Assembly (NCBI GenBank): GCA_038316335.1
Contig: JBBQAM010000025.1
Coordinates: forward strand, 1 to 57,832
Origin: JALHST01 sp038316335
Lineage (GTDB): Bacteria > Bacteroidota > Bacteroidia > Flavobacteriales > Flavobacteriaceae
Reading direction: 5' to 3'
DNA: 57,832 nt
The notes below the pieces were generated by a model, which did no database searches, was not told the origin of the DNA, and saw only the letters and a list, made by a program, of their open reading frames with translations. The translations under genes were made by a program, and so were the position numbers. This document shows, one piece after another, positions 50,129 to 57,832 of the stretch (positions within the stretch are counted from its first letter, which is position 1; every line of letters begins with the position of its first letter).

Positions 50129-50905
50129 ATGACTTTTCATTGGTTTGTAGATCTAACGTTGCTTTTCCCGGTGGGCTATATCATTTGGAGTCTGTGGCTC
50201 AAAAAACCTACTTCTAAATTCGATAATTTTTCAGGGGAGTGGCGTGCTATCCTACAGCGTAAGGTTGGGTACTATGCTAAACTTTCTCCTGCGGAACAGC
50301 TGCGATTTGAAAAGGAAATCCTTTGTTTTTTCGATGCTACATCAATTACCGGCGTCGATATGAAAATCGATGCCACAGACCGATTGCTGGTAGCTGCCAG
50401 TGCGGTAATTCCCTTATTCGGGTTTCCAGAATTACGCTATCGTACTGTCAATGAGGTTCTCCTCTACAAAGATGCCTATAATAAAGATAACCAGACCGAG
50501 GGCACGGATCGATCTATTTTGGGCAAAGTGGGTTCGGGTACCATGAATCGCCTAATGATTCTTTCACAGCCTGCCCTTCATGCAGGTTTCGAGCAGAAGC
50601 AGGGCAAGGGCAATGCGGGTATCCATGAATTCGTGCACCTGATCGATAAGGCAGACGGTGCTACTGATGGCATTCTAGAAAGTATTTTGGAGCATAGGTT
50701 TGTGATGCCTTGGTTAAAGGCCATCCATCGGGAAATAAATAGTATCAAACACGGGGCATCGGATATCAATCCGTATGGGGCCACCTTTGAAATTGAATTT
50801 TTAAGTGTCGCGAGTGAATACTTCTTTAACCGACCCGACCTATTCAAGGAAAAGCACCCTGAATTATATGACTTGATGACTAACATATACCCTCAACATC
50901 CTTAA
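50129..50905 (+). CDS. MtfA-type zinc peptidase (M90)
   Basis: 258 residues. An N-terminal hydrophobic segment (TLLFPVGYIIWSLWL) may anchor it. The peptidase domain has ATDRLLVAASAVIPLFGFPELRYRTVNEVLLYKDAYN, zinc site IHEFVHLIDKADG (HEFVH near residue 165) and the downstream FEIEFLSVASEYFFNRPDLF. E. coli MtfA is a peptidase that interacts with the glucose repressor Mlc. It is 13 nt from dedA, so likely co-transcribed. Confidence 0.88.
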   Translation: MTFHWFVDLTLLFPVGYIIWSLWLKKPTSKFDNFSGEWRAILQRKVGYYAKLSPAEQLRFEKEILCFFDATSITGVDMKIDATDRLLVAASAVIPLFGFPELRYRTVNEVLLYKDAYNKDNQTEGTDRSILGKVGSGTMNRLMILSQPALHAGFEQKQGKGNAGIHEFVHLIDKADGATDGILESILEHRFVMPWLKAIHREINSIKHGASDINPYGATFEIEFLSVASEYFFNRPDLFKEKHPELYDLMTNIYPQHP

Positions 50906-51039
50906 ATCGGCTTAATGCAGTGCTAATTTTTTAGTAAAATGGAAGTATATTTAAAGATTGGTTCGCCTAAGATAGTAGAATTTCGAAATAGGCCGTTTAT
51001 GAACCTTGATGCCGACTTATGAAGCTGTAAAATAGATTA

Positions 51040-53223
51040 ATGGAACCTAAGGAAATTAAGAAATTCGGCACGATGGCTGGGGTTTTCACCCCAACGTTCT
51101 TAACGATTTTAGGTGTCATCATGTATATCCGACAGCCCTGGGTGGTTGGTAATGGCGGCGTATTGGGTGCCTTTTTGATTATATTGGTGGCAACGACCAT
51201 CACCTTTACCACGGCCCTGTCACTTTCAAGCATAACTACCAATATCCGTATAGGTTCCGGCGGTGCTTTTAGCCTCATTTCACAATCCCTAGGCTTAGAA
51301 ATTGGCGGCGCAATCGGCATTCCATTTTTCTTTTCCCAGGCAATAGCCGTTGCCATGTATATATTTGGTTTTAGGGAAGGGCTGCAGTCGATTTTGCCTC
51401 ATTTTAGCCCTTTAATATTAGATTTGCTGGTTTTTTCGTTGGTGATGGCAATTGCATTTATAAGCACCAGTTTCGCATTTAAAATTCAGTATGTCATCAT
51501 GGCGATCATTATCCTCTCCCTTTTTTCAATAGTGGGCGGGCTGTTTGTGCATCCGCTGAACTATGATTTTACTTGGTTTGGTGAATATCCGGGATCAAAG
51601 GATAATAATTTTGACGGAACAACTTTTTGGCAAGTGTTTGCCGTATTTTTTCCAGCTGTGACCGGGGTAATGGCCGGGGCCAACATGTCAGGGGACCTCA
51701 AAGATCCCAAAAGAAGTATTCCTTTGGGAACGATCAGTGCGGTGATTATTACGTCTTTTGTATATATCGGGCTCATATTCGTGGCTGCCTTATTGGCTAC
51801 GCCAAAGGAATTGGTTGAAAATTATAATGTTTTTATAGACAAAGCCTTTTATTCACCCATTGTTTTGGCCGGACTCCTGGGTGCTACACTTTCGTCCGCC
51901 TTGGCATCATTTGTCGGTGCGCCTCGAATATTGCTGGCTTTGGGAGAAAAAAGGATTTTGCCGAAAAGTGAATTCCTTTCTAAGACTAACAAAAAAGGGG
52001 AGCCCTTCAATGCTATGATGGCTACCTCGGTAGTTGTTGTGTTCGGACTTTCCTTGCGTAATTTGAATACTATTGCTCCTTTGATTACGATGTTTTTTAT
52101 GATAACATATGCCATGGTAAACATCGTGGCCTTGATAGAGCAATCGTTGTCGTTGCCTAGTTTTAGGCCTACTTTAAAGATATCGATTCTAATACCCTTG
52201 TTCGGGGCTTTCGGTTCTCTTACCGTTATGTTCATTATTAATGCGGCGGTAGCTTTAGTATCACTTATTTTAATTGTTTTTTTCTATTATTATTTGGTTA
52301 GGAAAAAGCTTAAATCGGGGGCCGGCGACTCAAGAAGTGGTCTTTTCACTGCCTTGGCAGCTTGGGCTACCAAAAAGACCACCGAATTGAGTCCGACCCG
52401 TGAAGTGCGCTCCTGGAGGCCTGATCTATTAATTCCGGTAACGGCACCTAAAGAAATAAGGCGTTCTTTTAAATTGATAGAGAGTATCGTAGAGCCTAAA
52501 GGGTCCATTAAGTTTTTGGCGGTAAAAAATCTAGATAAGGATATTGATGATAAATTGATAAATTTCTTACCAGAGGTCAGTCTTAGACTGAAGGCCAAGA
52601 ATATTGCCTGTAGCTATAGCTTTGTTTCAGGGAATGATTTGGCCGAAACCTTGAAAATAAGTATACAGTCTTTAAATGCCGCTTTTTTTAAACCGAACAC
52701 CTTGTTTATCTCGGTAAATGGGGATGAAAAATTGCATGAAACCTATCGTAAATTGATCGCTGTCGCCAAACTTAATAAATATGGCGTTCTACTCTATGTG
52801 CCTTTTGAAAATGTTGGGCTTTCACTTGAAAAGGACATTACCCTCTGGCTAAAGGATTTTCCAGACTCATGGAAAGTCGATTATACCTTGAACAATAATG
52901 ATCTGGCCATCCTGACGGCATTGTTGTTGAAAAAGAATTGGCTGGGTAATCTTAATGTAAATGTGGCAATCGACCAAATTGGCATTTCCACACAGGACGA
53001 CATCGATCTTTTGCGTGATTTGGTTCGATTTCCGGTCAAATCAAAAATCCAACAGTATTCACCTGCATCGGAGCTGGAACTTCTGATTGCGAATACTACC
53101 GATATTAATATTTTGCCTCTTACCACTAATGTAGACATCACCGGGATGATTACCATGGTAAGTCTATCTAAAACATCGGCAATTTTCTGTCTTGATAGTG
53201 AAAATGAGAATGCCCTCGTCTAA
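51040..53223 (+). CDS. SLC12-like cation-chloride/amino-acid permease
   Basis: 727 residues. About 12 TM helices (residues 10-420) start with FGTMAGVFTPTFLTILGVIMYIRQPWVVG, the N-terminal signature of SLC12-type (Na-K-Cl cotransporter-like) proteins, then SSITTNIRIGSGGAFSLISQSLGLEIGGAIGIPFFFSQ and FFPAVTGVMAGANMSGDLKDPKRSIPLGT. The last 290 residues are a soluble C-terminal domain with no recognised motif. Ion or amino-acid substrate not decidable. Confidence 0.87.
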   Translation: MEPKEIKKFGTMAGVFTPTFLTILGVIMYIRQPWVVGNGGVLGAFLIILVATTITFTTALSLSSITTNIRIGSGGAFSLISQSLGLEIGGAIGIPFFFSQAIAVAMYIFGFREGLQSILPHFSPLILDLLVFSLVMAIAFISTSFAFKIQYVIMAIIILSLFSIVGGLFVHPLNYDFTWFGEYPGSKDNNFDGTTFWQVFAVFFPAVTGVMAGANMSGDLKDPKRSIPLGTISAVIITSFVYIGLIFVAALLATPKELVENYNVFIDKAFYSPIVLAGLLGATLSSALASFVGAPRILLALGEKRILPKSEFLSKTNKKGEPFNAMMATSVVVVFGLSLRNLNTIAPLITMFFMITYAMVNIVALIEQSLSLPSFRPTLKISILIPLFGAFGSLTVMFIINAAVALVSLILIVFFYYYLVRKKLKSGAGDSRSGLFTALAAWATKKTTELSPTREVRSWRPDLLIPVTAPKEIRRSFKLIESIVEPKGSIKFLAVKNLDKDIDDKLINFLPEVSLRLKAKNIACSYSFVSGNDLAETLKISIQSLNAAFFKPNTLFISVNGDEKLHETYRKLIAVAKLNKYGVLLYVPFENVGLSLEKDITLWLKDFPDSWKVDYTLNNNDLAILTALLLKKNWLGNLNVNVAIDQIGISTQDDIDLLRDLVRFPVKSKIQQYSPASELELLIANTTDINILPLTTNVDITGMITMVSLSKTSAIFCLDSENENALV

Positions 53224-53491
53224 AATCACGCCTTGTTAGGATATCTAAGCGAGCTGCGAAATTGAGAATCGGCAGCTGTCAATTTATTTATATATTTTTT
53301 GATGCGACCCGAGTTGACGAACCAGACGAAACGTACTTTGTTAAATAAAGAGCTCCTACGATGCAACATGGATGTTTTTTGTGAATGCGACCTAAATATC
53401 AATGAATAAAGCACATAATCGAATGCCTTTGTAGTAGTCACCTCCGATAAAACCCAGTACTTTTGATATTCTAGATCAGTCACCGTTAAAT

Positions 53492-56400
53492 TTGATAAAA
53501 AATAGAAAATACAGGATACTAAGAAGGCTAGGAAGGATTTTTCTATTCCTGCTTTTCCTCTTTGTAGGTATCATACTTTTTATTCGGAGCCAGTGGGGGC
53601 AAGATATCATTGTAACAAAAAGCGTAAAATACATTTCAGGAAAAACTGGCACCAAGGTTGCAATTGACAGACTCTATATCACATTTACAGGCAATGTTTA
53701 TTTAGAAGGATTGTACTTCGCCGATAAGAAAGGCGATACCTTGCTGTATTCGAAGTCATTAGAGGCCAATTTGGCCTTGCGTCCTTTGATTTTTGGTACA
53801 GGACTCAATGTTCAATCTGCTAATTGGGAAGGTCTGACAGCCCATGTGGAACGAACCGAGGATTCTGAAAAATTCAATTTTGATTTTTTAATCGAGGCCT
53901 TTGCATCAAAGGATACAACCATCGCCAAGCAATCAGCGACTTCCTTTCAAATAAAAATCGGGCATCTTGATTTTGAGGATTTCAACATTAGATACGATGA
54001 TGCCTATTTGGGAATAGAAAGCAGTATCGCCTTGGGAAAGTTGTATTTCGATGCCCGTTCAATAGATATAAAGACATTGCATTTTGAGGTGAATGATTTT
54101 GCCTTGTCAAATACCTTAATTCGCTTTAAACAGTACAAACCATTTCCGTTTACCGGGGATACGACCCAGGGGACCTTGCCTTATTTGTCATTCGATTCTT
54201 TTAAGCTTGATAACGTACGGGCCAATTATAATTCATCGCCGGCTGGGATTACCGGTGATTTTGACATCCAGAACTTCCTTTTACGATTGCCCCGCGCTGA
54301 TCTAACCCGAAACGAGTTTGACATCGAATCCTTTTCCCTATCGGATTCTGATATGAGGTTGAGGTTGGTAGCCGAAAATTCCGACAAGGTGGCGAACTCC
54401 ATTGATACGGTGCAAAGCAGGCGATTCGAATGGCCTGATTATATCATACATGCCAAGAACATCGTTTTTAAGGATAATTCGCTTCAGCTCGGTATGGAAG
54501 ATAAAAATTCAAAAGAAAAGGATGGGGGCGACCGCTCTTTTTCGCACATTCGACTTCAGGCCGATCAATTGTCCTATGCTAATAAAACGGCAATTTTGAA
54601 GGTATCCGAAGTATCATTTCAAGAAGGCTCGGGCTTTCAATTAGGGAACCTTTCCTTTAATGCCAAAGTGCAAGACAAAAAGGCCTCACTCTCAGAATTC
54701 ATCATTAAATCAGGAAACAGTGCACTCAATGGGGAATTGGACCTAAAATACCCTACGCTTGCCGAATTTATCAGAGAACCTCAAAAGGCGCAGGTCGAAA
54801 TCCAAATCCCAAGATTCCAAATCGCCCTCGATGATGTTATGGACTTCTATCCAGATTTGAGGAAAAATGGGTATTTAGCGAAGGCCACTATGAAGGATTT
54901 TACGGGTACCATGTTTGGCACGGGGACCTTGAAAAAAATGCAATTTCAAAAGATAAAGATTGATTGGGGAGACCACACTTCCTTAACTGCGAACGGAATC
55001 CTGGAAAATGGTACCGATAGCAAAAAACTTTTCTTTGATGTCAAGGAGTTAAACGTCCTTACGGAAGATGAAGACCTGCGGCAATTTGTTTCGGAAACCG
55101 ATTTGGGCATTTCCTTTCCCCATACGATTGCAATCCAAGCTTCAGGAAGTGGAAGTATGAAAAACCTGCAGGCCGAGGCTTTTATTAAAATTCCGGAGGG
55201 ATTGGCTAAAATCAATGCGAAATATACCAACCTAGGTGTCCCCTCCATCGAAGGTAATCTTCAAGTCGATAGCCTACCATTGGGATTCTTGTTAAAAGAC
55301 CCCCAACTTGGTGCCGTTGCCTTTAATCTGGATGCAAAGGTCTCTGGAAATTCATTGAATACCTTGAATGCCCAATTCAAAACAGCTTTCACGCAATTAC
55401 AGTATAAAAAGTATGACTTTGCAAACCTAAAAATTAAGGCAGATATTACCCAGGGCCAAGGCAATATAGCCATGGCGTTCAAGGACCCCAATCTTGAGAT
55501 GAACGCAACCGGACAATTGGCCCTGGATTCGATTGATTCGAATATTAAAATCGACTTGGATATTAAAGGGGCAGATTTATTTGGCCTCGGACTAAGTAAG
55601 GTCCCCATTAAGACTGCGGCGCAATTCACTGCCGATTTCAAAGGAAATTTAGGGAATTTTAGCCTAAACGCACTCCTAAGCAATGGGGTCGTCGTTGCCG
55701 ACAAGGAACAATACCATATGGACAATGTACAGCTTTCGGCAGCGATCGGAGAAAAAACGACCAACGTCAAAATAAAAAGTGGTTTTCTAAACGCCAGCCT
55801 ACAAAGCAATAGTTCACCCAAGAGGCTCCGAGAAGCCGTGGTGCAACATTTCAAGGATTATTTTGAGGATACAACCGGGAGTAGGCCGCCCATTGATCCG
55901 GCAACCCTAAACTTCGATCTCACTTTAAGTGCGACCCCGATAGTGACAGACGTTTTCCTTAGTGGAGTTGAACAATTGGACACGATCAGTGTCAGTGCCG
56001 ACTTTGACGAAGCCACTGGGAAACTAAATGGCCAAATAGACCTGCCCCGTGTGACCTATAACGGTATCAAAATGGATAGCCTAAAGGGGGTGCTCAAAGG
56101 TACTGGTACTTCATTGGTTTTTGATGTGGGCGCCTCTGGAATCTCCACAAAACGGCTACATGTACCAAACACAAAAATTCACGGAGAACTCGCCAATAAG
56201 GTATTGGCCTTGGATATTATGGCATACGAAAAAAACGAAAAGCAAATGCACATTGCGACGAATATATCCATCGCAAAAGATACCATTACGGCCCGTATTG
56301 TGCCCCAGGAACTCTTTTTTAACAAGGAAGCCTGGACAATACCAGAAAACAATGCCATAAAGATCGCTAATAAATATATCGGTTTTAAGGACTTTAAACT

Positions 56401-57832
56401 TTCTAGGAACAATCAGGAACTTTTGATTAGCAGCTCCTTGCCGAAGGTGAATAAGGAGCATATCGGATTGGTTTTCAAGGATTTCAGTGTACAGACATTT
56501 TTAAGTCTTTTGAATTCGAAAGAGGAGTTGGCGACGGGCGATATAAATGGTCGAATCGTACTAGAATACCCATTCGGAGCATCTGGCCTAGTGGCAGATT
56601 TTCGTATTGAACAGCTTAAAGTATTGCAGAATCCTTTGGGAAATTTATCCCTGGTAGCATCGTCAAAAAAGCCGAAAAATTACGATTTTAATCTAGGCAT
56701 AAAAGATGGTGGGCTGGATTTTGACCTGACGGGCGACTATGTGGCCGATGTATCCGGTGCACTCCTCAACCTCGATTTAAATCTTAATAAATTAAGCCTT
56801 GAATTCGTAGCGGGGGTTACCGACGATGTGATCAAAGACGCACATGGCTATTTATCTGGCAAATTCAAGGTCACTGGGAGTACGAAGCGTCCAAAATATG
56901 AAGGCCATCTCAATTTTATAGGAGCTGATTTTAATGTGGTACCCCTCAATACCGATTTTAAAATATCGGAAGAAGTTATCAATGTGAATACCTCGGGAGT
57001 ATATTTTGATAAGTTCGTTATATCAGATGCGAACAATCAAACCTTTACCATCGACGGGTCTATCTTGACTGATCAATTGACCAACCCAACTTTTGATCTG
57101 CGATTGGTGGCTGATAAATTTCAAGTCTTGAATGCTAACAAAGGGGATAACCAACTGTTTTATGGTGAAGGGCGACTTGATGCTGACATTGCCATAGCCG
57201 GCAATTTAGACCAACCAAAGATCAAGGGAAAGATCAACCTTGGCGAGGGCACTAATTTCACCTATATGGTTCCCGAATCCCAATTAGACATACAAGAGCG
57301 CGATGGCGTCGTTATTTTTGTAAATCGCAAAGAACCAGATGCGATTTTAACTCGAAATGACCAAGAAGATACCCCTTCGATTTTTAAAGGCTTTGATGTC
57401 AGTGTGGTTCTAGAAGTAGCCGATGCTGCTATCTTCAACATGCTCATTGATGAACGAACCGGTGATAACCTACAGGTTGCCGGGAATGGGCAATTGAACT
57501 TGAATAGCAATCTGAATGGCAACTTGAATCTTTCTGGAAGGTATGAACTAACATCAGGCCATTATGAAACCAACCTGTATAATTTGGTCAAACGAAAATT
57601 CGAAATCCAAAAGGGAAGCACCATTACTTGGGCTGGTGACCCAACGAACGCCCTATTAGATGTGAGGGCGATGTACGAGGTGGAGACCTCTGCCGCACCG
57701 TTGATGACCTCGGTATCTTTGGGCGGGGATGCATCGCTATCTGGAAAATTCAGGCAATCCCTGACATTTTTGGTCTATTTGAATGTTTATGTCCACTTAA
57801 TGAGCCCTCAATTATCTTTTGGTCTTGATATG
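53492..57832 (+). CDS. tamB: TamB-like translocation/assembly protein, partial
   Basis: An open frame runs without a stop from a TTG at 53492-53494 to the window edge, 1447 codons; the gene continues. There is no in-frame ATG upstream (TAG near 53435), so TTG is the likely start. The N-terminus is a basic stretch plus one TM helix (RILRRLGRIFLFLLFLFVGIILFI). The long beta-rich body has IDRLYITFTGNVYLEGLYFADKKGDTLLY and, near the edge, the TamB-domain pattern GRYELTSGHYETNLYNLVKRKFEIQKGSTITWAGDPTNALLDVRAMYEV. TamB-type proteins bridge inner and outer membranes and carry lipids. Confidence 0.88.
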   Translation, partial: MIKNRKYRILRRLGRIFLFLLFLFVGIILFIRSQWGQDIIVTKSVKYISGKTGTKVAIDRLYITFTGNVYLEGLYFADKKGDTLLYSKSLEANLALRPLIFGTGLNVQSANWEGLTAHVERTEDSEKFNFDFLIEAFASKDTTIAKQSATSFQIKIGHLDFEDFNIRYDDAYLGIESSIALGKLYFDARSIDIKTLHFEVNDFALSNTLIRFKQYKPFPFTGDTTQGTLPYLSFDSFKLDNVRANYNSSPAGITGDFDIQNFLLRLPRADLTRNEFDIESFSLSDSDMRLRLVAENSDKVANSIDTVQSRRFEWPDYIIHAKNIVFKDNSLQLGMEDKNSKEKDGGDRSFSHIRLQADQLSYANKTAILKVSEVSFQEGSGFQLGNLSFNAKVQDKKASLSEFIIKSGNSALNGELDLKYPTLAEFIREPQKAQVEIQIPRFQIALDDVMDFYPDLRKNGYLAKATMKDFTGTMFGTGTLKKMQFQKIKIDWGDHTSLTANGILENGTDSKKLFFDVKELNVLTEDEDLRQFVSETDLGISFPHTIAIQASGSGSMKNLQAEAFIKIPEGLAKINAKYTNLGVPSIEGNLQVDSLPLGFLLKDPQLGAVAFNLDAKVSGNSLNTLNAQFKTAFTQLQYKKYDFANLKIKADITQGQGNIAMAFKDPNLEMNATGQLALDSIDSNIKIDLDIKGADLFGLGLSKVPIKTAAQFTADFKGNLGNFSLNALLSNGVVVADKEQYHMDNVQLSAAIGEKTTNVKIKSGFLNASLQSNSSPKRLREAVVQHFKDYFEDTTGSRPPIDPATLNFDLTLSATPIVTDVFLSGVEQLDTISVSADFDEATGKLNGQIDLPRVTYNGIKMDSLKGVLKGTGTSLVFDVGASGISTKRLHVPNTKIHGELANKVLALDIMAYEKNEKQMHIATNISIAKDTITARIVPQELFFNKEAWTIPENNAIKIANKYIGFKDFKLSRNNQELLISSSLPKVNKEHIGLVFKDFSVQTFLSLLNSKEELATGDINGRIVLEYPFGASGLVADFRIEQLKVLQNPLGNLSLVASSKKPKNYDFNLGIKDGGLDFDLTGDYVADVSGALLNLDLNLNKLSLEFVAGVTDDVIKDAHGYLSGKFKVTGSTKRPKYEGHLNFIGADFNVVPLNTDFKISEEVINVNTSGVYFDKFVISDANNQTFTIDGSILTDQLTNPTFDLRLVADKFQVLNANKGDNQLFYGEGRLDADIAIAGNLDQPKIKGKINLGEGTNFTYMVPESQLDIQERDGVVIFVNRKEPDAILTRNDQEDTPSIFKGFDVSVVLEVADAAIFNMLIDERTGDNLQVAGNGQLNLNSNLNGNLNLSGRYELTSGHYETNLYNLVKRKFEIQKGSTITWAGDPTNALLDVRAMYEVETSAAPLMTSVSLGGDASLSGKFRQSLTFLVYLNVYVHLMSPQLSFGLDM

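Noticed and set aside
50921..50936. TGCTAA-TTTT-TTAGTA, a degenerate version of the regulon palindrome upstream of the SLC12-like gene
   Set aside because: Three of twelve positions differ and no -7 box lies at 29.5 bp; not counted as a regulon site.
53226..53483. 85-codon minus frame before tamB
   Set aside because: No recognisable domain or promoter and low support; the tamB frame opens at its far end. The 268-bp gap otherwise holds nothing I can identify.

Overview
The window looks like chromosome of a marine-type member of the Flavobacteriaceae (Bacteroidota). The evidence is the recurrent Bacteroidota promoter signature (TTTG and TAnnTTTG, most cleanly in front of the initiator tRNA), the lack of obvious Shine-Dalgarno sequences, and gene content typical of that family: era and der as separate genes, an NeuD-type acyltransferase, DUF2147 and PepSY-like secreted proteins, and a TamB gene. 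No species can be named from the sequence alone.

Positions 1-15830 form an AT-rich accessory island, almost entirely on the minus strand, that ends beside an initiator tRNA-fMet gene (16204-16276, minus). Its core is a type I restriction-modification operon read from about 11925 down to below 1. The order is a half-size HsdS-like protein, a small protein, HsdM, a small protein, full HsdS, a small protein, a PD-(D/E)XK-like protein, an AlbA_2/Schlafen-type ATPase-like protein, a 12-nt-period repeat array, a DUF2971 protein, HsdR and a YgjP-type metallopeptidase (cut by the window edge). Upstream lie a divergent pair of small nuclease-like proteins, a MerR/excisionase-type HTH protein, two tandem CxxC paralogues and two unknown proteins. 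No integrase or transposase is visible.

Positions 16396-22904 are ordinary chromosome: an alanine/sodium symporter, era, a membrane protein, a NeuD-like acyltransferase, der, a SanA/YdcF-like protein and a small secreted protein.

Positions about 22960-53220 form a long stress and central-carbon block. Genes include type II NADH dehydrogenase, gpmA, a Crp/Fnr-family regulator, an HdeD-family protein, several unknown or PepSY-like secreted proteins, a TolC-HlyD-DHA2 efflux operon followed by two UspA genes, an APC permease, an SDR, two glycoside hydrolases, class I aldolase, glucokinase, MgtC/DUF4010, DedA, an MtfA-type peptidase and an SLC12-like transporter.

The most striking observation is a palindrome, TGCTAC-N4-GTAGCA. 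It occurs six times, always intergenic, between 22966 and 35469. Each copy is centred 29.5 bp (once 30.5) upstream of the first T of a TAnnTTTG-like -7 box. One copy also has a correctly spaced -7 box on the opposite strand, in front of gpmA. This is the geometry of class II Crp/Fnr activation. A Crp/Fnr-type regulator gene lies inside the cluster, and its recognition helix (TTRAVVNR) differs from those of Crp and Fnr. I infer a local, apparently undescribed regulon covering NDH-2, phosphoglycerate mutase, HdeD and several envelope or unknown proteins. A different, classical Fnr-type box (CTGAT-N4-ATCAG) with the same 29.5-bp spacing precedes the aldolase-glucokinase operon.

The window ends inside a large tamB-like gene (from 53492).
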